From Puccinia triticina (Eukaryota > Basidiomycota > Pucciniomycetes > Pucciniales > Pucciniaceae): a DNA stretch of 64,000 nt. Where the stretch lies: assembly GCF_026914185.1 (NCBI RefSeq), contig NC_070558.1, positions 2,914,001-2,978,000 of the forward strand, in the 5' to 3' direction. Within the stretch, counting starts at the first letter, position 1. Every line of letters begins with the position of its first letter. Position numbers and translations under genes: made by a program. Below are positions 47,001-58,393 of this stretch, piece after piece. Below the pieces are notes generated by a model. That model was given only the letters and a program-made list of their open reading frames with translations. It made no database searches and was not told where the DNA came from.

Positions 47001-47655
47001 CTCGCCTGGCATCTTCTATGGCTCAGAAGCCAGCAACTCCGCACGAAAACGAGGTTGAGACATTCCTCAAAGCAGATCTGACCTTCACCAGCAAGGAAAT
47101 ACACGACAAATCCACTCCGTTGAGGTGGTGGAAGGCCAACTGCACCACCTATCCGGCACTCTCTCGCATGGCCCGCGCATACCTCGGTTGCTCGGGCAGT
47201 TCATGCGCAGTCGAGCGATTATTTTCGGCTGCTTCTGATGTTTGCAGCAGTAGGCGAGGTGGCCTACTCCCTTCAACCATGTCTTGCTGCGTCAGCAGCT
47301 TGATGTGGTTGAGGGAGCAAGTCCCTCTCACTGGTGACTTTGAGGAGGCGGGAAGAGCATTGGCAGCTCTGGTTCCTGCACCCAAGAAGAATGTGGGCGC
47401 TTGAATGCCAAATCCTTCTTTTGTACATAGATTTCGTTACCAGTAACAATTCATAAACACATCTCCCAATATCGTATCGAATAAAATTCTAACCTCTGAC
47501 GCAAAAAAATATCGTATTGCGCCCAAAAAAATAACGTAAAAATATTAAATTAGCGGTAGCGCAAAGCCGTTACCAGTAACGGCAACGGTAACGCACCAAA
47601 AACCGATACGGTACCGTTACGATGCCGTTACTATTATCGTAACTACCCAGTGTTG
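44039..47655 (+). mobile_element. hAT DNA transposon, 3,617 bp
   Basis: Terminal inverted repeats CAACACCGGGT and ACCCAGTGTTG; direct repeat TCAGTTG at 44032-44038 and 47656-47662. Subterminal regions are crowded with GTTACC/GGTAAC words. Contains a five-exon transposase with BED finger and hAT dimerisation domain. The ends match the MITEs at 20789 and 22586, which it could have mobilised when intact. Confidence 0.95.
44441..47404 (+). pseudogene. hAT transposase, frameshifted near 45900
   Basis: Exons 44441-44797, 44863-45480, 45548-46518 and 46583-47404, all introns phase 0; the third contains the lesion. Exon 1: Ser/Lys-rich N-terminus. Exon 2: BED-type zinc finger CKWCGEIYRAH...H. Third: catalytic-core beginning FTLIHDVWTTKGNRFAFIG and the conserved HIRCFCHKLA. 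Last: dimerisation motif with LRWWKANCTTYPAL and SSCAVERLFSAASDVCSSRR, stop at 47402-47404. The frame ending at 45925 and the frame open from 45859 must join at about 45895-45905, in the stretch that normally follows CHKLA. A short deletion between CTGGC repeats would explain the shift; this is inference. Confidence 0.9.
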
Positions 47656-47662
47656 TCAGTTG

Positions 47663-49259
47663 TCAAACTGACACAACACAACAAAATATTGGACCAATCA
47701 TTTGTATTGTATTGATTTTCCACTACACAAGAACTTGACCTGGGTGTATTCTATACAATCAAGAAGACAATAAATCTTGATTTTATTTCCTAGTCTAACC
47801 CAAAAATATCTGGAATCTTGTATTGTGTCGCCACTGGGCCTCTACACTACAGTATGCTACAGGGGCATGTGAGCTTCTAATCTGCTTTGCGGTACTATAA
47901 AGCATATTTAGTGACAAAAAAACACCAAATAACTCTGCAGTGCAGCTTGGTAGGAGGTATTGCTACTTTGTGGCCTGTGCACATAGCGCTAGCAAACAAG
48001 CAGAAATTTGCTACACTACATTAAGTCAGATCAGAATTTTGCTACTTTAGGCCACACTAATTCTATTGGCACAGCTGGACCACTCTTGGTTTTAATATTA
48101 GGACAGTTGGAATATAGCAATTGAGGCCCGTTGCTAGTTTTTGTATGCACTTGAGTGCTGCCTGTTGGTTTGGAAAATTCATTCATTTCCCAGCCAAATT
48201 AGCTTGGTCAGCAACAGAGCTTCAGGTGCTAAGGTCATAAAGTTAATACGTAGGTTGTTGGCTGCTACATTCACAGCAGACATTTTGCAGCCTTAGTTTT
48301 TGTGTTACATCTTGGAACATTTTCAAGCTCACACATGCACAACTGAAACAAAAAGAAAATTGGGACTCCAAAGATTTATAACAAGCATGCAAGAAATCCA
48401 ATAAGTGGAAATAGATCAACTATTAGTTTTTAGGAACTTAAAAGATGTTCATGTGTTTGCAAGATTCAAGCTTGCAACCACATGATCTCACTTCAAGACT
48501 TTGGGCCAATAACCATGTACTATGGGACTTAGGTCTTACAGTAGAAAAAATAGTTTGGGTTCCCATGCAACAGGGTGCCAGTTGAATTTTGGATGTCAAC
48601 TTGCAGTGGGAATGGCACCAGCAGGTGCACACAGCATGCAAACACTACAGTAATTGATGTTGACTTCACCATGCAGCATCTTGATGACCATAGTGACTTT
48701 CATTAACTACAAGTAACCACACTTGACACCCAACCACTCCCCCAATGACCAGAAACCATATCAAGGGGGAGGGGGAGCCATGCTTGCCTCTTGATGGCCA
48801 ACAAAAGCCTGCCCTCAAGAGGGACCAGCTCTTGTGTTGGCTGGTAAGTTGTAACAGCCACTCACCACGTTATAAATGGCCATTGTGAGGAGCATGTCAG
48901 TGTAAGGGTTGGGAGACCCTTCACTGTTCGGAGGCGGAGGGACAAGGCAGTGAGGCCTTGGAGCAGTTCTAGAAAAAATCTTGGGGGGCTTTATTTCATA
49001 GAGCTAGCTCAGTGAGAGAGGGATCAGTCCGGGGTCTCTCTGTACATACAAGATGAATCATAGAAGAAGGAGAAGAAAGGTAGTGAGAAGCTTACCTAGC
49101 TCAGTGAGAGAGGGATCAGTCCGGGGTCTCTACTGAGCTAGGTGGGAAGCAGGGAAGTGAAGACTATATAGCTGAGAATCAAATACAAGCTGATGTAATC
49201 AGGGATAGTCTTGTGTAACATTGTGAAACCCAAGGGGAGCGCGGGCTTCACAGTCAGGA
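47663..49259. other. No gene seen; short direct repeat at 49006-49134
   Basis: AT-rich non-coding sequence to about 48700. TAGCTCAGTGAGAGAGGGAT with the following ~15 bp occurs twice (about 49006-49042 and 49098-49134). No supported exon. Confidence 0.5.
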
Positions 49260-50225
49260 TCTTCCGGACATTGAGAGAAGTACAAACTCACCTCAATGGC
49301 CTATTTGTTCCGGACATTGGGGCAGATTTTACTCCTCTCAATGAACAGAGCAAACCAGTCATCAAGAGTACATCAATGGCCGGTTTGTTCTGGTCATCAG
49401 GAGGAGTAAACACTCATCGTGATGGCCGCTCTGTTCCGGTTATCAAGAGTAGTGTACTCCCCTCAATGACCGGATTGTTCCAGTCATCAGGAGGAGTGTG
49501 CTACCCTCAATGACCGGATTGTTCCAGTCATTGAGAGGAGTCTACTCCCCTCAATGACCGGATTGTATGACCGGATTATTCCAGTCATTGGGAGGGGTGT
49601 ACTCCCCTCAATGACCGGATTGCTCCAGTCATCCAGAGGAGTGTACTCCCCTCGATGACCGGATTGCTCCAGTCATCCAGAGGAGTGTACTCCCCTTGAT
49701 GACCGGATTGCTCCAGTCATTGGGAGGAGTGTGCTCCCCTCGATGACTGGATTGCTCCAGTCATTGGGAGGAGTGTACTTCCCTCAATGACCGGATTGCT
49801 CCAGTCATCGAGAGGAGTGTACTCCCCTCAATGACTGGATTGTATGACCGGATTGTTCCAGTCATTGAGAGGAGTGTACTCCCCTCAATGACCGGATTGT
49901 ATGAACGGATTATTCCAGTCATTGGGAGGAGTGTACTCCCCTCGATGGGAGTGTGCTCCCCTTGATGACCGGATTGCTCCAGTCATCGGGAGGAGTGTGC
50001 TCCCCTCGATGACCGGATTTCTCCAGTCATTGAGAGGAGTGTACTCCCCTTGATGACTGGAACAGAGTGTTGATTGAGAACTGGATTGTTCCAATCATTG
50101 AGAGGAGTGTACTCCCCTCGAGGCTTGATGACTGGAACAGAGCATTCAGAGAGAGAAGTACATACTCTCCTCGATGGCCTGCACATCTGGCCATCAAGAG
50201 GAGGGTCAATGAATAGACTCCTCTC
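49260..50225. repeat. Quasi-palindromic minisatellite, about 20 units
   Basis: Tandem units of about 42-46 bp built from ACTCCCCTCAATGACCGG, ATTGCTCC and AGTCATTGGGAGGAGTGT. The first and last parts of each unit are reverse complements, so the array can form many hairpins. Units differ by point changes and occasional internal duplications (CCGGATTGTATGACCGGATT). Open frames here are repeat-derived. Confidence 0.9.
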
Positions 50226-50379
50226 AATGAGGAGTGGTTCAGCCGCCATTTTGACCGCGCCAACTATTTATTGTCTTTAGTCATGTATGTGAGTGTTCCA
50301 TACAAGCAGGTTGTTGGGGTCATTTTGACCATCACTTTATCATTACAGCCCTTTACAGCCCCAAATTACGCTGTTTGGC

Positions 50380-50890
50380 CAGGCTGGATCTGCAGGAACC
50401 TGTCCCGGAGAGGGTGGAAGCTTGGCAAGGGAGACGGCAGCGGGGCGGCAGCAATGTGGCATTTAATGTAATGTGGAAACGGGGACGTGTCATGTTGAAT
50501 GGAGCTGGCCATGGCATAGCCGTGGCAACAAGTGTGGCTGGATCATCCCAGTGGAAGAGTGGGTATATAAGGAGGGAAACATGAAGCAGAAATGTCCCCC
50601 AGGGGTTCCAGTTTTGTTCGCCCCCTCCCTGGAAGCCCCCTAGTTGCTTGATTAGGCCCCTCCTTGTCAGCTCTTTCACAGAGTCTTTCACAACCGGCCC
50701 TTTTTTGATTGTTGCTCTGGCACAGCTGGAGGGTCATCCATAGGGCCTTTGGTCTTTGGGGATATTTTCAACAGCTGTGTTTATTTTCTAAATTTTGTGC
50801 TCTTCTGTTGTGCAATTTCTAAATCCAAAATACGCCAAAACTTAGATCTAGGTTTCCACATTTGTGTGGATTTAAGAAACTTGGATCAGG
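50380..50890 (+). repeat. Promoter-like dispersed repeat, copy 2
   Basis: Same block order as 42216-42640: GC-rich lead, TATATAAGG (about 50562), CGCCCCCTCCCTGGAAGCCC, CACAGCTGGAGGGTCATCCA, TTTGGGGATATTTTCAAC and a trailing TTAGATCTA...TGTGGATTTAAGAAA. It is diverged from copy 1 by substitutions and indels. Confidence 0.6.
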
Positions 50891-51039
50891 TATTTTTTTC
50901 CAGGTACCTTGTGTCTGTGGGCAGGTACCTGTCAGCATCCAACAGGTTACAGTACCTACTGGCAGGTGGGGGTGCATGTGTCTGGCTTGTGTACCCCCCT
51001 ATAACCACCCTCATAAGGGCTGGCCATCCAGGGTGTACA

Positions 51040-51400
51040 TACTTCTCTCAATGGCTGGTACAGTTCAGTCATTGAGAGGAGTATATACTCCCTTGATGTG
51101 GTCTGTACTGGCCATTGAGGGGAGTGTGTTCCTCTCAATCAACAGAACAGACTGGTCATTTAGCGAATTAGGTACTCCTCCAGTTCAGCCATTGAGGGGA
51201 GTAGGTCTCTTGATGACCAAGCTGTTCCAGTCACCAAGAGGGGTACTTACTCCCCTTGAATTGGGGAGTAAATACTCCTATCAATGACCGGAATGGACCT
51301 GTCATTGAGGGGAGTAGGTACTCTTCTTGATCACCAGAACAGCCCGGTCATCAGGGGGACTACCTTTGTACTCTTCTTGATCACTGGATTTTCATTCCTG
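51040..51400. repeat. Diverged copy of the quasi-palindromic minisatellite
   Basis: Units containing CAGTCATTGAGAGGAGTA, TACTCCCCTTGA and ATGACCGGAA recur irregularly. Same vocabulary as 49260-50225 but more decayed. Confidence 0.75.
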
Positions 51401-51514
51401 TCCATTTAAATGCAAAAAAGACAGGCCATTATAGTGGCATTGATATGGTTTGGCGGCCATCCTGTTACCTGTAGGCTGTTGGGAGGTATGATTTTGCCAA
51501 AGAAAGGGGTTAAA

Positions 51515-51615
51515 CCCGCAGGTACCTGGGCACCTGCTTTCTGCCCTGTGAACAGGTGCAGGTGTGGGTGCAGGTTTTGAGAATATGATGTTTTTATAAG
51601 GAGGTACCAGCACCC
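51515..51615. repeat. GGTACC/GGTGCAGGTG cluster
   Basis: CAGGTACCTGGGCACCTGC and AACAGGTGCAGGTGTGGGTG followed by GGAGGTACCAGCACCCATGG. Member of the dispersed GGGTACCC family also seen at 21.5, 42.9 and 50.9 kb. Confidence 0.55.
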
Positions 51616-52057
51616 ATGGCGGTGAACTTAACAAAGTCCCTTGAGACTTTGGGGGTGAACTTGCGAAGCAAGCCTCCATCAGGAGGGACTTACCCCTTAG
51701 CTCCCCAAACTCGCGCACCAAGAATGGATTTTCAAGGCATTTTGTTTAACCACATCCACTCCAATTTTATTATCTCAATCTCATTGGAACATGCTGCAGA
51801 AAATCATACACATTTTTTTACCTCCCATGATCCCCTCTATGTTCTGGTAGATAGCAAACTGTGGAAGCTGAGTTGGGGAGTGTCAGCCTTAGAGTCAGTG
51901 TAGCTGACCTAAAGTCTGCCTTTTTTACCTTTTTACATATGAATTGCTTCATATCTTTTCCATCTTAAGAGATATACTTGTTTTGAACTCATATTCTGTT
52001 TCCCCATGCAGTTTCAACCCTAGTTACTGTTGAACGTGTGAAAAGTATGGTCCGAGT

Positions 52058-52110
52058 GAAGTGGGTATTGAACCCACAACCTCGTGTGCTGTGAGAGTCA
52101 AACTCACATA

Positions 52111-52151
<41 letters not shown>
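52058..52151 (-). ncRNA. tRNA-like Pol III sequence (tRNA pseudogene or SINE head)
   Basis: On the minus strand an A-box TTAGCTCAATGGTTAGAGC and a B-box-containing T arm GTGGGTTCAATACCCAC are intact, with paired D stem (GCTC/GAGC) and T stem (GTGGG/CCCAC). The segment between the boxes is longer than in a normal type I tRNA and includes a TGAG..CTCA hairpin. The expected 5' acceptor strand GTGTACT does not pair well with TTCACTC, so a functional tRNA is unlikely unless folded with an intron. A CAT triplet sits where an anticodon loop would be. Confidence 0.6.
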
Positions 52152-52152
<1 letters not shown>

Positions 52153-53761
52153 ACATTGCATAGAAATGAGTTTGAGGTGATGACACACATAATATGTGAG
52201 AGGTTGCAAACTAAGTGCATTTAACATTGGAATTGTGGTACGCTGCAACTGAGCAGGCAATCTACTCTCAATAGTTACAACTTACCATTTCTTTGTAACT
52301 CTACTCCTTCCCTGAGTTCCTGAGTTGTGACACGCATGCGCAGTTGTGACATGTAAGTGCTACCAGGCGCGCCAAACCACATGTACATATTTAATTACAT
52401 AAGCAAAATGTGAAAATGTTTGAAGTCAGGATCCCCCTTGCCTGAGGAGGATCTACAGACTTCAGCACACCAGAACCACACCCGAGATAACCCAGGATCA
52501 CCACCAAAGAGATTACCATGCTCCCAGTACACCTACCGTCACAGGCGCCTAGGATATTGACAGTAAGTAAACTCTTTCACTGAACCTTGCTTATCCAGAG
52601 TGAAGCTCTGTTTCTCTTGATTGCCTCTTCATTTCTTTAACTCTTTCAATCATCAAAGATCAAAAGGTTGTCTCTGATTAAGACCTATAAAATCAGAGCA
52701 GAGTAGTAACCCTACTTCTGAATCCCACCAACATTTCCTTGTTGTGAGTGGAGGCTGTTGCACTCTCTTGGCCTTGCACAGCTGGCATCCAACTTTTCCA
52801 GGTTTAGAATAGCCCAGATCAATAATTAAAAGACTTGAAGTCTAGGCCTGATCTTCTCTCTTTCTCTCTTTCTTTCTCTCCTTCTGTTTGTATTTCTTTA
52901 TCCCAAGAAATCCAACCAGATTCCCCCCTTTTTTCTTGTGTCATGTAGTCACATAAGAGACTCAGGCTCACAGGGAGCACAGGCCCTCTCCATGCAAAAT
53001 CCTTATTTCGAGTGTTTTTGAAGGATTTTTTTCAACTGGAAGGGATTTTGAGAAGTTACCCAAATTCTTTTGGTTTGAAAGGCACAAGCTAGTCTTCAAT
53101 CTAAGCAATTTTATTGCAAATCAAGTTAAGGAAGCAAGGAATTATAGAGGTTTGGATATTCCACCCAGCCAAACTCAGATTCTTGGCATGCCAAAAAGGG
53201 GCAATAGCGCGCAAGTCCCTCCTGCGAAGGGCTGTTGGAGGCTTGCTTCGCAAGACACACGCCCGCAGCAGCGAGGGCCTTGGGTTAAGTTTGCCATGGC
53301 AGGTACCCGGGTGTGAAGTGCCCCATTTATTTCACATATTTTTGCTTTTTATTTGGAATTGGAACTTCATTGAACAATATTTTTTCTGAGAGATAACTCA
53401 TCTGAAAGACCATCAATAGAAAAATCAAGCATCAACTCTACGCTTAAAAATACTCTGCTTGCATTGTGGATAGAGGATTCGATCTCAATCAAATGAAGGC
53501 CAATCTGGCCTGAAAACCCAAAATCATTTACAATCTGAAAGCACTGTGGTGCACTCCATGACTTCAAAATTACCCCACACTGGCGGAACAATTTGAACTT
53601 CAAACAATGTGTTCAAAGTCACCAGACATTTGGGCCTTACTAACAAAACCTTGTTTTTCAGCGGAAAAACATGGTTTGAAGACCCAGCAATGTCAAAACT
53701 GCTGTGGAAAACACGGTTTTCAGTTATTACAAAATGTTCTATATATATTTTATCCCAGTAT
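52152..53761. other. No gene seen
   Basis: Mixed sequence with pyrimidine-rich runs (about 52855-52900). No exon or domain is supported; the minus-strand frame through 52024-52260 is read-through of the tRNA-like element. Confidence 0.4.
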
Positions 53762-54809
53762 CAAGGGTGTAACCGCTGCACTTCAAAAAGTGCAGCACAG
53801 CAGTTTTTGGGGCTGCTTTGCTGTGCTGATAATCAGTGGTTGGGTCACTGCGCTAACACTTTTTCATTGCACTGGAAAAAAACTTGTACTTTAGCGCGCT
53901 AAATCAGCGGCCAATCAGCATCAAACCGCTGCGCTGCCGCTGAAATCAGTGTCAAATCGCTGAATTCAGCAGCAGTGCAGCAGAAACCCCGCTGAATGCC
54001 TGCTGACCACTTTTTCAGCATGGACAATTTGAGGTCAAATGGGAGGCAGAGGGCTACCACTCAGGCAATAGTCAGCGCTGCCACCGGGGCGCTGACACCA
54101 AAAAAGCGGTCAGCAGCCGGCAGCAGCCATTCAGTGGTTTTTCTGCTGTGCCGCACTAACGCTAATCGCCAACGTTAGCGCTCTTTTCAGCGCTGCGCTA
54201 ACACTGTTTGGCGGAGAGAGTCAGCGCCAGATTGCTGAATTCAGTGGTAGCGCAGCGGCCATGGCGCTGTGCTAACACTGATTAGGCTTGGATGTTAGCC
54301 CTAAACTGCTGTCACCAGGGAAGCTTTGGGGGCACTCCCCAGGGAGTGCCACAGCTGAATTTGGGGTTAGTTTTTGTCTGAACTGGGGCAGAAGTCCTTA
54401 CAATGTGATGGTTAATTGTTCAATAACTGGGCAAGAACTATAGACCAATCTAATCTGGAGTGATATGTAACCGTTGGACGTGAACTATCATTCAACTCTG
54501 TTGAATACATCTTGAAGTCAAGTTCATGTCAATCCTAACTTCAGTTCTACATTTCAAAATCAGGTAGCTCTTGCTTATCCAATTTTTTTTACATTGGGGT
54601 GAACTCCCTTCATCAAACATATATCACACCTGAAACACAACTGCCCAGATTTGGATAAAGAAAATTTGAGAAGTGCAAAATGTTTTAATATTTGCACAAG
54701 AGCAGTAGAACTGTATTTTGGCTGGGTACAAAAGGGCAAAACAGTTCATAAATCAACCAGCTGCAAATGCCCCTCTGTTCTAAAAAATGTGTGATTGGTG
54801 TGTGATTTG

Positions 54810-54841
54810 TCACCCTATTGTACGCGCGTACAATAGGGTGA
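54810..54841. repeat. CGCG-centred palindrome, copy 1
   Basis: Perfect palindrome centred on GTACGCGCGTAC with arms TCACCCTATT / AATAGGGTGA. The left flank continues GTGATTTG as in the other copies, but the right flank has diverged. Confidence 0.8.
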
Positions 54842-55326
54842 GGGGGTCCACGATTGGATTTCACCAGCAACTTTTTATCACCTCACCAGTAGAGATGCGC
54901 ACGCTGAAAAATTAAATTTTTAGCCTCACACCAGGAGGATTTTATGCTGGCTGAGCAAAGGAAATGTACTGGTGCCCATCACACCATGAACCTGGGCGGG
55001 TCAAGACCGGCCATCAATCTCACACACCTCGTTTATCAATCGGATTCTCTAAATTTTTATGGTCCATGTTGGACCACCAGAAATGGTTTACCTTTTCTGG
55101 TGGGCATTTCTGGTGGTGATTTTATGGCCCAAAGGAGGACCAGCAAGAATTTTTTTAAGGCTCCACCAGAAAGTTTTTATCCAATCGTGAACCCCCCTAA
55201 TAGATTGACAAATCACACATAATTCACACACTTTCCAGACCAGAGGGACATTTCCAGCTGAATTTTTTCCAAACCGTGTCACCCTCATTTAACTGGCAAA
55301 AATTCACCTTTGGTCTGAAAAGTGTG

Positions 55327-55555
55327 TGATTTGTCACCCTATTGTACGCGCGTACAATTATGGTTTCCAAAGTTGGAATTCATGCATGCATAAATGCCTA
55401 AATCATAAATTCATAAAAATTCTTTGGCTGGGAAAGCCAAAGATTACTTAAGCAGATTGGTGAGATCCCCTGCAAACAAAGTTTTATGAATTTATGATTT
55501 ATGCATTTATACATGCATGAACTTCAACTTTGAAGACCATAAATAGGGTGACAAA
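55327..55555. repeat. CGCG-centred palindrome, copy 2, split by a MITE
   Basis: Left half 55327-55358 and right half beginning AATAGGGTGACAAATC at 55542 would form the same palindrome; the 183-bp MITE sits between them. This is a clear insertion chronology: palindrome first, MITE later. Confidence 0.85.
55359..55541. mobile_element. 183-bp hairpin MITE, second family copy
   Basis: Ends TATGGTTTCCAAAGTTGG and CAACTTTGAAGACCATA, TSD AAT at 55356-55358 and 55542-55544. Internal TGCATGCATAAAT and TTTATGATTTATGCAT words are shared with 9127-9307. Confidence 0.85.
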
Positions 55556-55645
55556 TCAGGCACTTTTCATACCAGAGGGGGACTTCTGCCGAGTAAATGA
55601 GGGTAAAATTTAAGAAAATATTAGTGTAACTGCCCTGATGGAATA

Positions 55646-55691
55646 TGATTTGTCACCCTATTGTACGCGCGTACAATAGGGTGACAAATCA
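55646..55691. repeat. CGCG-centred palindrome, copy 3, 46 bp perfect
   Basis: Perfect self-complement from TGATTTGTCACCC to GGGTGACAAATCA around GTACGCGCGTAC. It looks like two element termini joined head to head. Confidence 0.85.
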
Positions 55692-56085
55692 CACACCAAT
55701 CACATTCTGTTGAGGCCACAGCAATGGGTACAGGATGATGAAATGGTTCCAACACTATTCAGATTGACTTCATCCTTGGGTAAAAACAATGTGTGAGTGG
55801 TGCTTTGCACTTGAGTTGAACTTTGGTTACAGACAATTTGTGTTCTGTGGTCCAATTTAGTTACTACTGATTTACAGAAGAGTTCCAGCTGAGTTATGCA
55901 TACTTCATATATACTTGTATATCATTTTATGTTTGATTACACATATGATGTAGTAGACATTGCGCTGAGTTATGAAAAAAAATTCAAGGTAAGGCACTCC
56001 CTGGGGAGTGCCCCCCAAGCATCCCTGGTGTGTGCTGCGCTAAAAGTGCTGCTTTTGTCAGTGCAGCGCAGTGGTTACATCCTTG

Positions 56086-56472
56086 CTGGTATGGAGCTCC
56101 TATGGTGTCAGACTGTAGGCAGTGCGAGAAGAGAAAGTGCTGTAAAACACAAAAACAAAGCCCTATTGAGCTTCAGGAAAAGGTCTGCTTACTTGTAAAT
56201 CAGACCGGCGGAGGAAAACTTTCTGTGATGGTCTCCTGAATAGGTCTCTGAGAACTTGAGTTGATGGTAATTATAACAATGATGTGCTGGGTCATATTTT
56301 CCACCTACATCAACAACAATATTGCAAGTTTCAAGCACAGCGGGATCTCTGGTTCTCACCAAGCCTATGTATCAGAAGACAAAATTCAATCATATCACTT
56401 TCATCCGTCAAGTGTATCTTTCAATTGCTGCAGAAATAATTATATATAATAGATCAACAGAAAGAAGAGAGA
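56086..56472. other. No gene seen
   Basis: Short overlapping plus-strand frames without domain support. Confidence 0.4.
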
Positions 56473-56574
56473 CAGACCAGATGATTTGAATTTATCCAAG
56501 CTTCTCAAAAAGCTGAAAGCCAATGCTTCATCAGCATGGAATGTGCCACTATGAGTTCCAATCAGAGGTGAGTC
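56473..56574 (-). pseudogene. MYG1-like gene fragment
   Basis: Minus strand encodes LIGTHSGTFHADEALAFSFL followed by RSLDKFKSS. The IGTHSGTFHxDEAL motif is the N-terminal signature of the MYG1 (UPF0160) exonuclease family. The usual continuation with the RTRD-type segment is not found downstream, so this is a single captured or orphaned exon. Confidence 0.55.
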
Positions 56575-57149
56575 AAAGTCTTCTTGACCTCTCCAGAAGA
56601 CATGTTTTCCAAGGCCATGTTGAATGTTCCTATGCAACAGAAGTAGGGGGGGGGGGGTTGGAGAAAGCTTGCTTGGATGGATCAAAGGGACTGTTTGAAA
56701 AAGATTTGCTGTTCCAGTGGGTATGTCACAATGTACTTATGCCTGCTGTTGTATCTTGTATTCCTCAAAGATGAGGAGGATGGAAGATAGGAGGCCATGA
56801 TTGTGGACAAAGGTGTCTGACAAAAGCTTTGCTTCAAACCGTTCCTATCACCCAGGACTAGGGTTGCTCTCTTGTTGTATGAACACTGCTGTGGATGGTC
56901 AAGCTGAAATTTTGAAACTGCTTCAGCCCGTTGAGCCTGTACATATATCACAGCCTCAACCAATCCAGTTCTTCAGCACCACCACATTGGAATTTGGAGT
57001 GGAGCAACCAATGAAATCAGCAGGCCTCCCTCCTCAACACACCTCAAGTATTCAGGTAAGTTTCAATCTCACCTCATCTTAAGAATTTCCCCCAGCTCCA
57101 ACTCAATTCCATCCAATTAGCTTTTTCGTACTGTATCTGGCAAGAACTA
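56575..57149. other. No gene seen; G11 homopolymer
   Basis: A run of eleven G at about 56647-56657 and short unsupported frames. Confidence 0.4.
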
Positions 57150-58100
57150 ATGGCTAGCTCAACCATGAAGACTCAAGATGTCATAGACCTCTCTTCAATA
57201 AACATCAAACATCAGAAGCACTGGAACCTATGAGCTGAGCTTGCACACCACATTCAGGACACACTCAAGGAGAAGTTTCTACAAATCCTGCATCCAATCT
57301 TTGGCCATATAGAGAGGATGACAATGTATGAACTAGACATCAATAGCTGTTTCCAAGAAGCAAATTTGTTTGATCCTCTCAAGACTCAGGCTCTCTTGTG
57401 GGAGTGGTTTTCAAGGAAAGGCAATTGGGATATCTTCTACAACACCATGGAGCTATAAGGATCATCCCATTTTTACAAAAGTAAAGGCAACCCGCAAATC
57501 AGCCTTGTTGGATTCACGCTTGAAGACACAAAAGCACTACTCAATCTTGACTTCATACCTCCTCCCACTTATAGATGTTTCTCAAGCAAATGGGATACTT
57601 CCAACAAACAACTCACAGAGCATCTTGGGATCAAAATGGACAAGATGAGGAAATCACAAGGCTACTCCCCTCTAATTGTTTTGGAGGACTTGAGGGACTT
57701 GCTCAGCCAGTCCTCAGCCTAAGTAGGTCCACCATTCTTCCTCTACCTTGATTGGCTAGGCCACTAACCCGAACTATTACTTCTAGGATTCTACTTTCTC
57801 TTTACATATGTTTCTGATATCCTTATTTTTACCTGTCCATTGTTTTGACTACCAATCCCGCTGGATGTATGCAATTCTTCTTGCTTTTGCAAATCCATGC
57901 CACCAGGAAAAATGTGTTGTCACTCAAGTTCTCAACATTGGGTGACATTGTGTGAATTTGGGTGCAGCTTTGGAGCTGCATCCACTCCACTCTTCCCACC
58001 CACAAACATATGCACTTCAGCAGGTCTCCGACTCCCTCTTGGGTCGGTCCTCGCAAGCACTACACGTGCTGGATGACTGGCCCTGGTCTTCAGCAGACTA
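57150..58100 (+). pseudogene. Degenerate repeat-encoded ORF, copy 2
   Basis: Plus-strand partner of 10080-11420. Reads MASSTMKTQDVIDLSS, a stop, then LDINSCFQEANLFDPLKTQA and LLWEWFSRKGNWDIFYNTME, a stop, then further readable blocks (GFTLEDTKALLNLDF, KMDKMRKSQGYSPLIVL). The shared tail beyond the coding part includes TTGCAAA(A)GCCATGCCACCAGG-like and TGGAGCTGCATCCACTCC words in both copies. Family unknown. Confidence 0.6.
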
Positions 58101-58393
58101 CAGTCAAGTCCGCCGCCCAAGCCACTCAAGCAACTCAGCCAATCAGCACCACCACTCCATTGCAGCCTTTTCTACTGGACAATGGCCCTACCAGCTCTCT
58201 GGGATAGCCTAAGCTGTGCTCAACTTTCTACTATTTTTTAAAATCCTCAATGTAGTATCACAGTCAAATGCATCCATTGATGAATTTGTCAGTGCAGCAC
58301 GTAAATTATCTGTATATGCATGTGAACTCGGGGAGTAACTATTCATGTATATTGGTCATCGGCTTCATCGCATGTGTCATTCAGGAAAGAAGA

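Larger units (their letters stand above)
53762..56085. mobile_element. TIR-bounded composite element, 2.3 kb
   Basis: Left end CAAGGGTGTAACCGCTGC and, inverted, right end CAAGGATGTAACCACTGC. A second inverted pair GGCACTCCCCAGGGAGTGCC (54330-54350 and 55986-56010) lies inside. The left arm (to about 54360) is full of GCGCTAACAC and CAGCGCTG words. The centre holds a nest of other inverted-repeat insertions. No coding capacity and no clear target duplication, so the boundary call is moderate. Confidence 0.55.

Noticed and set aside
49260..50225. CRISPR-like array
   Set aside because: Repeats are contiguous without unique spacers, the units are quasi-palindromic, and the organism is a eukaryote.
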